64,000 nucleotides of DNA, taken from positions 744,001-808,000 of the forward strand of contig NZ_CANLZZ010000001.1 in assembly GCF_947495725.1 (NCBI RefSeq), given 5' to 3'. This DNA is from an uncultured Lutibacter sp. GTDB taxonomy: Bacteria; Bacteroidota; Bacteroidia; Flavobacteriales; Flavobacteriaceae. Under the pieces are notes generated by a model. The model was not told the DNA's origin. It ran no database searches and saw only the letters and a program-made list of their open reading frames with translations. This document shows, one piece after another, positions 50,801 to 57,810 of the stretch. Every line of letters starts with the position of its first letter. The stretch's first letter is position 1. Both the position numbers and the translations under genes were made by a program.

Positions 50801-51728
50801 TAATCTAGCCATTCATACAAATGCTGCAAATCCAACTGCAACAGGTACTAAAGTATCAGGAAGATATATTGCTGTAGGTCAAGCGTTTTATGTTGATGGC
50901 AATGGAACAGGCGATAAATCTGTTGTATTCAAAAATAGCCAGAGAGAGTTTAAAAAGGAAGATAATGGGACTAATTCTGTTTTTATGAAGCCTGGTAAAT
51001 CTTCAAGCTCTATATCGTCTAAAATTAGTCAAAAAGTTGAAGCTTCTACAGATCAAAGAACAAAATTTAGAATTGGGTTTAATGGAGCAACAGGAAGTCA
51101 TAGACAATTATTGATAGGTTTTGATGAAAGAGCATCAGAAGGAGTTGATTATGGTTTTGATGGTTTAATTAAAGAATTAAACAATGATGATATGTATTGG
51201 GAAATTGAAAATGAAAAGTATGTTATTCAAGGAACAAATCAATACGCTTTAGATTCTGAATTTCCATTGGGATTAATCATAAATGAAGCAGGTACTATTT
51301 CAATTGAAGTAGATGCCTTAGAAAATGTAAAAGATGACACAAAATTGTATATTAAAGATAATTTAACAGGAGAAACATATGATATAACGTTAGTTTCAGT
51401 TGAATTTAATTTAGAGGCTGGTGAATATTCAAATAGATTTTCTTTAGTGTTTCAACCAAGGTTAAAATCTATAAATGAAGTAGCTCTAGTAGAAGGCGTA
51501 ACTATATTTATGAATAACTCAACATCTGAACTACAAATAAAAAAGATACTAGATACAACTATTCAAGAGGTAACATTATACAATAGTTTAGGTCAGCTGA
51601 TGGGAACTTGGAATGATATTTCTGATGATAGATTAATAACAATACCATTAACGCTTTCTGCCGGTGTTTATTTTTCTAAAGTAGAAACAACAGATGGAGT
51701 ACTTACAAAGAAAATAATTGTAAATTAA
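44853..51728 (+). CDS. Giant surface protein: N-terminal jelly-roll-like domain, choice-of-anchor-D-like repeat, two PA14/galactose-binding-like units, TSP3-like region, LamG, T9SS sorting domain (giant 2)
   Basis: 2291 aa; paralogue of giant 1 with near-identical C-terminal DNA blocks; LamG (FTLEAWIKQ...WIDEVRIWN); C-terminus LSAGVYFSKVETTDGVLTKKIIVN. Confidence 0.88.
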   Translation: MAKKLLLNPNFFYKQTFFKGWIIIVFYFVTLINYSQTLINSEDFESGTFIGTEWNDGGTYCELFNNSLPNNNYAVRLSSGGSPVDYAVYSNAFDLSSYNSVDVYFDFQTTDYQNGTNADDFYLEYSLNGTDFTKVPTNDGFSIDNSGVQFTDNTKYTQQKVSITDSFTSTTSFRIRSSAAIGDHVNHFLYIDNIKIEGIVSMEVNVAVISGSDDAEEDVSGGGIDLTSSDLELCTDGGDQLVGIRFQNVLVPVGATITNAYIQFHVDEVNSTAVTLNIAGIDVDNATTFTGDDNNISDRIDGDISFGTTASVSWTPPNWPTTNQEGVDQRTSDLTTIVQEIISRSGWSSNNAMAFVFTKVSGSGKRVAESYEGEPENAPILHIEYTTSTGPEIDITGNSISIVDDDTTPNNLDHTYFESTAISSTITKTYTIVNEGSIGLDVSNIVSNNLTEFSITAPAFPFTVASGGGSATFMVTYNATTEGRSIGTITVTNTDGDEGTYNFNVLGEISTANNFDPDGHWMYLDDGSNQGTAWQTIAFDDSSWASGDAELGYGDADETTVVSYGPDENNKHTTTYFRKNINISAADLLYTTLKMNAIRDDGMVVYIDGVEVWRDNMPTGVIAYNTFANSPEIGGSDETTYITKSITNPFTVAGNHTISVEIHQLSLTSSDIGFNFSLLLTNDLLNAGGEWHYLDDGSNQGTAWRTANVGPSGANWASGNAKLGFSPANEDGAITQLTNNLQITTYFRKSINVSGADVTNGTLKISAIRDDGIVIYINGTEVLRNNMPTGQINYTTTAFGDVTNLGASVNFEDWWNVYRVDNPLINGVNEIAVEIHQYNATSNDISFDLAFETNNDFILVPTIKPDRDLDGVEDYLDADDDNDALPDIVEGCYTSNAEALSTGEVNSEGNFENTLSGLGTDPYVSTLLNDGNTITYSVDDEANFEKITSYDAGEHGFGLRVRGNNRTGQLTMEFNDPVANLFFKLIDFDEDEIWTVDVYDENDVVVDLGTEEGIYHLGTFIEYTGSNTIRDIESGGGPNANNPENRADDIYSGAYFYFLNINVKKVVFTITQPSVTVRIVGVQYCNLDTDGDGVDDFYDSDSDNDSIPDIVEGGGTDTDGDGKVDTFIDTDGDGVSEPYDSDPTTYFITEAGKLLALDFDFDGVLNRVDLDSDNDGIVDLLEVGGVDVNFDGQIDGFTDVDNDGYHDSFDGASSFLITGPDGNGDGFPDIYPNKNVDGTGFPNFRDVDSDDDGIVDHTEAQATMATFINYTTGDTDGDGILNAFDTIGGFGGRGLVPVDSDSDGIPDYLDTNSDNHGELDIIEGHDTNGDGVVNSSDLGSCLTSITANTGELENVDIDADGLDDGFDNYFDVNAANYNPANGSNPTNGISPTDHPNIDDIATPERDWREPDQVYNVIDFDGFNDYIDFADKHSISGSFTLEAWIKQDPASTGNGMIISKRDCNKGTNKGYHLGLINHFPNVSWYNDSGTEILNLTSTYPIGKDRWYYISVIYDEIATSGKIYIDGIEAAINTSVSSAPYTTSESFLIGAKFDDTDDDPVTGQKLSNKFHGWIDEVRIWNKALTLEQMQMMMNQEIEKNGTAVRGKTIPIDIPGLNWDNDLLGYYPMNSIINGDLQDQSSNAKNGRIRNIHTAEPQTAPLPYTTKAGGDGNWDTSASWLHGETVWDIPNSTGVDGTTIIDWNIVRTSHNIDADRDIKVLGLFVDANEMQMNGTTTLATDSKSTGDGYGLTVSHYLRIDGVLDLEGESQLVQEEGSIYEDALSTGYLERDQQGTGNIYRYNDWSSPVYSKIVSSNKMFTVADVLRDGSDPSNPQAITFVGGYDGSSGPPIQIANYWLYVRNANPFTSIDAAWSRVGSTGNIQIGAGFLMKGTGSATDQNYIFQGIPNNDDITVTVKDDNDYLVGNPYPSAIDADKFIEDNGPSGSNSILGAIYFWDHFGGNSHKLKEYEAGHSIYNYMGSVSAASNLAIHTNAANPTATGTKVSGRYIAVGQAFYVDGNGTGDKSVVFKNSQREFKKEDNGTNSVFMKPGKSSSSISSKISQKVEASTDQRTKFRIGFNGATGSHRQLLIGFDERASEGVDYGFDGLIKELNNDDMYWEIENEKYVIQGTNQYALDSEFPLGLIINEAGTISIEVDALENVKDDTKLYIKDNLTGETYDITLVSVEFNLEAGEYSNRFSLVFQPRLKSINEVALVEGVTIFMNNSTSELQIKKILDTTIQEVTLYNSLGQLMGTWNDISDDRLITIPLTLSAGVYFSKVETTDGVLTKKIIVN

Positions 51729-51915
51729 AAACAGTTTTGAAATTATAGCAATAGCAGATCCTTCATATGAAGAATTTGATTAAAATATGCCTCCCAAAAT
51801 GCCTAATTTTATAATACAGGAAGGTTTAAAAAACTGAAAAACAAGTAGTATGTTTGGTTTTTCGCACCATTTATTGCAATTATTCAACCAAAAGTTGTTA
51901 ATCATTTTTTTCATC

Positions 51916-51945
51916 TTGTTGACATCTATTAGTTGCGTACATTTG
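51916..51945 (+). promoter_or_regulatory. Bacteroidota-type promoter upstream of giant 3
   Basis: TTG-N19-TACATTTG (TTG 51916-51918, -7 51938-51945). Confidence 0.65.
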
Positions 51946-51972
51946 TTATAGATTTACAAAATTTTAGCTGTT

Positions 51973-54900
51973 TTGGAAGCAAAACTATTTAACCCTAGAA
52001 TAAAAATTTTAATATTTTTATTCATATTGACGTGGCCTATATTTTCTTATTCGCAAGTAACAATTGCCTCGTATGATTTTGAATCAGGAACTGGTGGATG
52101 GACTGTTGCATCTAATGGCTCAGGAACAGGAGCTTGGGTTCAGGGGTCAAATGCTGCGCATAGCGCTGGAGCGACAGGAAATTACTTCTATTCTAAAATG
52201 TATTCAGGCGAATATAACAACAATACACAAATAATTGCAACAAGCCCTGCAATTGATATATCTGGTTATACAGATATAACACTTCAATTAAGTGTATGGT
52301 ATACTACTGAAAATAATTACGATGGATTGAAAATTGAATACTCATTAAATGATGGGAGTACTTGGAGTGATTTAGGACAAGTAACAGATACAAACTGGTA
52401 TAATAATACTGATGTAGATGCCTTTAACAATGGTGAAGATGGCTGGAGTGGAGATAGTGGTGGTTGGGTAACTAAAGACTTAAATTTAAGTGCCGAAGAC
52501 ATTAGTTTTGAGGGAAACTCTCAAGTTAGATTACGTGTTCTTTTTTACTCTGACTATTCAGAAACAGATGTAGGTGTTGCTTTCGATAGTATTTTAATAC
52601 AAGGTACTCCAGCTTGTACTCCCGTAATTGTTACACCAACTGCGGTAACCGCTTCACCAAGTACTATTTTAGAAGGGAGTAGCACTAATTTAAACGCTAC
52701 CTCGGCTGGTAATACAATAAATTGGTATACTTCTTCTTCGGGTGGTTCAAGTATTGGCTCCTCAGCTAGTGGAGCAAACTTTTCAGTTTCTCCTAGTACA
52801 ACAACAACATATTATGCCGAATCTGATGATGGTTCTTGCCCTAGTGCAACAAGAACTGCTGTTACTGTTACAGTAATTAGTTATTGTAACTCAAGTGGAA
52901 ATGGCTCAGATGGATATACAGATGTTATTAGGTATGTTGGCTTCAATACAATTACCAATTCAACAAATACTGAGGATAACGATTATTCAGATTTTACGGC
53001 TATTTCAACAGATGTAATTCAGAATTCAGCCTATAATTTATCGGTAAATGTGAATACCGGTGGAAATTATAGATACCATATCTGGGCTTGGATAGATTGG
53101 AATCAAGACGGTGATTTTAACGATGCTCAAGAAAGTTATGACTTAGGAGATGTACGAAATGTAACAAATAGTAATCCTTCCCTATCACCATTATCTATTA
53201 CTGTTCCTAATTTTGCAGTATTAGGAAATACAAGAATGCGTGTAACTACAAAATGGGATGGAAATCCAACCTCATGTGAAACAGGTTTTGATGGTGAAGT
53301 TGAAGATTATACAATAAATATAATAACAATTTCTGGTCCCGAAATAAATGTGGTTGGTTTAGGAACTACAATAAATAATGGAGATAATTCACCTACCACA
53401 ACTGATAATACACTTTATGGAAGTACAGGAACTGGAAGTCCAATATCTCATGTATTTACAATTCAAAATACGGGAAACCAAACTTTAACAATTGGAGCTA
53501 TTTCATTTTCAGGTGCAAATCCAGGAGACTTCACTGTCTCTTCTCCACCATCAAGTTCTATAGCAGCATCTGGAAGTTCTTCATTTACAGTAGATTTTAA
53601 TCCAAGTGCTAATGGTACTAGAACAGCTATAATATCAATAATTAATAATGATACATCAGGAGGTGAAAATCCATATACGTTTACTTTACAAGGTACGGGA
53701 TTAATACCGTTAACAGAAGCTCCTGGAGGAGTAACAGCAGATTTAGCTTTATGGTTAAAAGCAAATGATGGATTAGGTTATACAAGTGGTGATAATGTTT
53801 CGTTATGGGCAGACCAAGGTCGTGGTTCAGATGCAACTGTTAACACTACAGGACAAGAACCTACTTACTACGATAATGCTTCAAGAAATATAAACTTTAA
53901 TCCAGTTGTAGAATTTGATAACAATTATTCTTCATTTTCTTTAGATGATGATTATTCTTATGATGATATAAGTACTCAATTTTTAGAAGGAAGTTCAGGA
54001 ATGTTTACACAAGATTTATTTGTTGTTGTTATTCCTGATGATACTCCAATTAATAATTCGTTTGGATTTATGGATATATTCTGCGGAGATGCTAATGCTG
54101 CTGAAGAGGCTCCAGATGCAACAGGAATAGGATTTGGTAATTATACAGGAAGAATTGAAGATGAAACTATAACTTTTGCTATCGACACGTATAATAAAAA
54201 CATCTTGGGAGATGGTTATGCTGTTCAAGATGGTCCTAGTACTTCTTATGATAATGTCGGTATCGTTAATGCCAGAAACAATATTGGAGCCACTCAACAA
54301 GAATTATTTTATAATGCTAATGATATTGAGTATAAACAAAACGACATTCCTTCTTTTATTAATGTCAATAACTCAAGATATTGGATTGGACGTAGTGAGG
54401 GTTGGGAAGCCACGGCAAATGCTAGAATAGCCGAAATAATCACATATTCAGCTAGAAAAGATGATACAAATTTAACCCAAGAACGTAACAAAATACAATC
54501 TTATTTGGCCATTAAATACGGAATAACATTAGGTGTTAATGGTATAAGTCAAGATTATGTAAATTCAGACGGAACAGTAATTTGGGATCAATCTGCAAAT
54601 ACAGGATATAATTATGATATTGCAGGTATTGGTAGAGATGATAAATCGGAATTAAATCAGAAACAGTCTAAAAGTGTAAATATTGCTTCAGATGGTACAG
54701 GACCTATTCAAGGGATTTTAACCATTGGTTTAACAGATATTTATGCAACCAATAACCAAAACATAACAACCAATTCAGCGAATACATTTAATGATAAAGA
54801 ATTTTTAGTATGGGGAAATAACGGTGCAGACCTAAATCTTGCAGCAACAACTATAGAAGTTAATATGAGTGCTGGTATTACACCTGCATTATCAACAGAT

Positions 54901-57786
54901 GTATTTTTTACAGGAATGCAGCGTGTTTGGAAAGTTGTTGAAATTGGTGGGGATGTTTCAAAAGCAAAAGTTTCAATTCCAAAAAGTGCAGTTAGAAATA
55001 TAACTCCTCCAGGAAGTTATTTAATGTTTATTTCTGATACAGGTGTTTTTGATCCAACAGCTGATTATAGAGTGATGGATGAAATTAGTGGAAATCTATA
55101 TGCCGAATACGATTTTGACGGAACAAAATATATCACATTTGGATATGCCCCGGAAACGATAGTAGAACGTTCTATTTATTTTGATGGAGCTGTAGATTAT
55201 GTAGATATGGAAGATGCTTTAGACTTGAATACTTCAGAATTTACAATTTCAGCTTGGATAAAAAGAGACCCAGGCACAGTGAATGCTTCTATAGTTTCCA
55301 AAAGAAATGCAACTTATACAGAGGGTTATGATTTTAAAATTAATGGTTCTGGACGATTTGAATTTGTTTTAAATGGAGGTACTGAAACATTAGCTTCATC
55401 AGTAGTAATTCCAGAAAATGAGTGGCATCAAGTTGCGGTAATTTATAGTGAAGGAAACGCAACACTTTATATAGATGGTGTTGCAGATACATCAGCATCG
55501 GGATTGCCAACTCCAGTGGCAACAACGCAATCATTTTACATTGCCGCTGCAGGAAAAAATACTCCAACAAACTTTTTTGCTGGTAATATAGACGAAGTAA
55601 GAGTTTGGGATACAGCACTATCAATGGATCAGTTGCATTATGTAATGAATCAAGAAATTAAAGAAAATTCTACTTTTGTTGCTGGTAAAGTATTACCTCA
55701 AGGAGTTACTAAAAATGAGGTTTGCACAGTTCCTTGGTCTGAGTTAGCTGGTTATTATCCAATGTCCGTTTATACTTATACCAATACAAATGATATGTCA
55801 GGTAACGGAAATCAAGGAGCATTAAGAAATTTGAGAACAGTTGACAGACAAACCGCACCTTTACCTTATGTTTCAACTGCGAATACAAATTGGGATACAA
55901 AGTCTACCTGGACAAATGGTAATGTGCAAACTATACCAGGAGCATCTTCTATTGTAAATAATAATATTACAGTAGATTGGAACATAGTTCAAATAAGTTC
56001 AAATGTTTCGATGAACAACATAGCATTACCTAGTGCTAATAAAGGAAATAGAAGTGTTTTAGGCTTAATAGTTGACGATTCTAAAGAGTTAACAGCCGAC
56101 GGAACAACAACTTTAGCTTCAGATTCTAAAAGTACTGGTACAGGTAATGGTATTACTGTTACGCATTATTTAGGACTAGATGGTAAAATTGATTTAGAGG
56201 GAGAATCTCAACTTGTTCAATCTACTAATAGTGATTTAGTTGTTGGTTCAAACGGAGTATTAGAAAGAGATCAACAAGGAACAGGAAATATATATAGGTA
56301 TAATGATTGGTCTTCCCCAGTTCAGCAATGGTATAATGGATCAACATATAGTATGCCCGTTGACGGAACATATAATATTGCAGGAGTTTTAAGAGATGGT
56401 TCAACACCAAATAATCCACAAGAAATAACTTTTGTGGGTGGCTATAATGGAAGTGTTGGTCCACCCCTTGAAATTGCTAATTATTGGTTGTATATAAGAT
56501 CAGCAAAATCTTTCTCAAGTATGGATGCTGCCTGGACTAGAGTTGGTAGCCAGGGAGCGATAAAATTAGGGGAAGGGTTTTTAATGAAAGGAACTGGAAG
56601 TACAACGGATCAAAATTTTGTTTTTCAGGGTAAACCAAACAATGGTGATATTACTGTAACTGTAAAAGATGACAATGATTATTTGGTTGGAAATCCATAT
56701 CCTTCGGCAATAGATGCAGATAAATTTATAGCAGATAATTCAACATCTATTAAGGGGGCCATTTATTTTTGGGATCATTTTGGAGGAAACTCACATAATT
56801 TAAAAGCATATGAAGCAGGTCATGCAACTTATACTTATATGGGAGGTGTTGCAGCTGCATCAAATTTATCTATTCATTCTAATAATCCATCAGCATCAGG
56901 GTCTAAAACACCAGGACGCTTCATTGGTGTGGGACAAGCATTTTATGTAGATGGAAAGGGGACAGGAGATCAATCAGTTATTTTTAATAACAGCCAAAGA
57001 GTATTTCAAAAAGAAGATGGTGGTACCAATTCAGTTTTTATGAAATCAAGCGGAAATGAGCTTAATGCTAAATTAAGTAATTCAAAAACCATGTCTTCAA
57101 CTAATTCTGATACTAGAACTAAGTTTAGAATCGGTTTTAACGCTCCAAATGGTGGTCATAGACAATTGTTGTTAGGAATTGATGAAAGAGCGTCAGATGG
57201 TGTTGATTATGGTTTTGATGGTTTGATCTATGGATTGAATAATAATGATATGTATTGGGAAATTGACAATGAGAAATACGTGATTCAAGGTACAAATCAG
57301 TATTCTTCAGACTCAGAATTTCCAATGGGTATAATTCTAAATGAATCAGGAAAAATATCCATTGAAATAGATGCTTTGGAAAACGTTGAAGAGGGTACAA
57401 AATTATATATTAAAGATGATGTTACTAGTGAAACTTATGATATGTCTTCTTCTCCTGTTGAATTTGATTTAGAGGCTGGCGAGTATTCAAATAGATTTTT
57501 ATTAGTATTTCAACCAAGATTACTTCAATTAGATGAGATAAGTCTGCTAGAAGGCATAACAGTATATATGGATAATGCATTTTCAGAGTTACACATTAAT
57601 AGAATTGTAGACACAAAAATAGAAAGTGTTTGTTTGTTTAATGGTTTAGGACAAGTAATTAAAATTTGGAATACAAATTTACATGATAGGTTAATATTTT
57701 TACCAATTAATACTTCAACTGGAGTTTACTTTATTCAGATAACAACTTCTGATGGAATTATTAATAAAAAAATAATTATCGAATAA
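51973..57786 (+). CDS. Giant surface protein: jelly-roll-like domain, Ig-like domain, GEVED domain, choice-of-anchor-D-like repeat, DUF8202-like region, LamG, T9SS sorting domain (giant 3)
   Basis: 1937 aa; TTG start in the ORF track with signal peptide KILIFLFILTWPIFSYSQ; GEVED (GFDGEVEDYTINI); LamG (FTISAWIKRD...NIDEVRVWD); C-terminus GVYFIQITTSDGIINKKIIIE. Confidence 0.87.
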   Translation: MEAKLFNPRIKILIFLFILTWPIFSYSQVTIASYDFESGTGGWTVASNGSGTGAWVQGSNAAHSAGATGNYFYSKMYSGEYNNNTQIIATSPAIDISGYTDITLQLSVWYTTENNYDGLKIEYSLNDGSTWSDLGQVTDTNWYNNTDVDAFNNGEDGWSGDSGGWVTKDLNLSAEDISFEGNSQVRLRVLFYSDYSETDVGVAFDSILIQGTPACTPVIVTPTAVTASPSTILEGSSTNLNATSAGNTINWYTSSSGGSSIGSSASGANFSVSPSTTTTYYAESDDGSCPSATRTAVTVTVISYCNSSGNGSDGYTDVIRYVGFNTITNSTNTEDNDYSDFTAISTDVIQNSAYNLSVNVNTGGNYRYHIWAWIDWNQDGDFNDAQESYDLGDVRNVTNSNPSLSPLSITVPNFAVLGNTRMRVTTKWDGNPTSCETGFDGEVEDYTINIITISGPEINVVGLGTTINNGDNSPTTTDNTLYGSTGTGSPISHVFTIQNTGNQTLTIGAISFSGANPGDFTVSSPPSSSIAASGSSSFTVDFNPSANGTRTAIISIINNDTSGGENPYTFTLQGTGLIPLTEAPGGVTADLALWLKANDGLGYTSGDNVSLWADQGRGSDATVNTTGQEPTYYDNASRNINFNPVVEFDNNYSSFSLDDDYSYDDISTQFLEGSSGMFTQDLFVVVIPDDTPINNSFGFMDIFCGDANAAEEAPDATGIGFGNYTGRIEDETITFAIDTYNKNILGDGYAVQDGPSTSYDNVGIVNARNNIGATQQELFYNANDIEYKQNDIPSFINVNNSRYWIGRSEGWEATANARIAEIITYSARKDDTNLTQERNKIQSYLAIKYGITLGVNGISQDYVNSDGTVIWDQSANTGYNYDIAGIGRDDKSELNQKQSKSVNIASDGTGPIQGILTIGLTDIYATNNQNITTNSANTFNDKEFLVWGNNGADLNLAATTIEVNMSAGITPALSTDVFFTGMQRVWKVVEIGGDVSKAKVSIPKSAVRNITPPGSYLMFISDTGVFDPTADYRVMDEISGNLYAEYDFDGTKYITFGYAPETIVERSIYFDGAVDYVDMEDALDLNTSEFTISAWIKRDPGTVNASIVSKRNATYTEGYDFKINGSGRFEFVLNGGTETLASSVVIPENEWHQVAVIYSEGNATLYIDGVADTSASGLPTPVATTQSFYIAAAGKNTPTNFFAGNIDEVRVWDTALSMDQLHYVMNQEIKENSTFVAGKVLPQGVTKNEVCTVPWSELAGYYPMSVYTYTNTNDMSGNGNQGALRNLRTVDRQTAPLPYVSTANTNWDTKSTWTNGNVQTIPGASSIVNNNITVDWNIVQISSNVSMNNIALPSANKGNRSVLGLIVDDSKELTADGTTTLASDSKSTGTGNGITVTHYLGLDGKIDLEGESQLVQSTNSDLVVGSNGVLERDQQGTGNIYRYNDWSSPVQQWYNGSTYSMPVDGTYNIAGVLRDGSTPNNPQEITFVGGYNGSVGPPLEIANYWLYIRSAKSFSSMDAAWTRVGSQGAIKLGEGFLMKGTGSTTDQNFVFQGKPNNGDITVTVKDDNDYLVGNPYPSAIDADKFIADNSTSIKGAIYFWDHFGGNSHNLKAYEAGHATYTYMGGVAAASNLSIHSNNPSASGSKTPGRFIGVGQAFYVDGKGTGDQSVIFNNSQRVFQKEDGGTNSVFMKSSGNELNAKLSNSKTMSSTNSDTRTKFRIGFNAPNGGHRQLLLGIDERASDGVDYGFDGLIYGLNNNDMYWEIDNEKYVIQGTNQYSSDSEFPMGIILNESGKISIEIDALENVEEGTKLYIKDDVTSETYDMSSSPVEFDLEAGEYSNRFLLVFQPRLLQLDEISLLEGITVYMDNAFSELHINRIVDTKIESVCLFNGLGQVIKIWNTNLHDRLIFLPINTSTGVYFIQITTSDGIINKKIIIE

Positions 57787-57810
57787 AAATAAGTTTAAAT
57801 CCGGCGGGAA

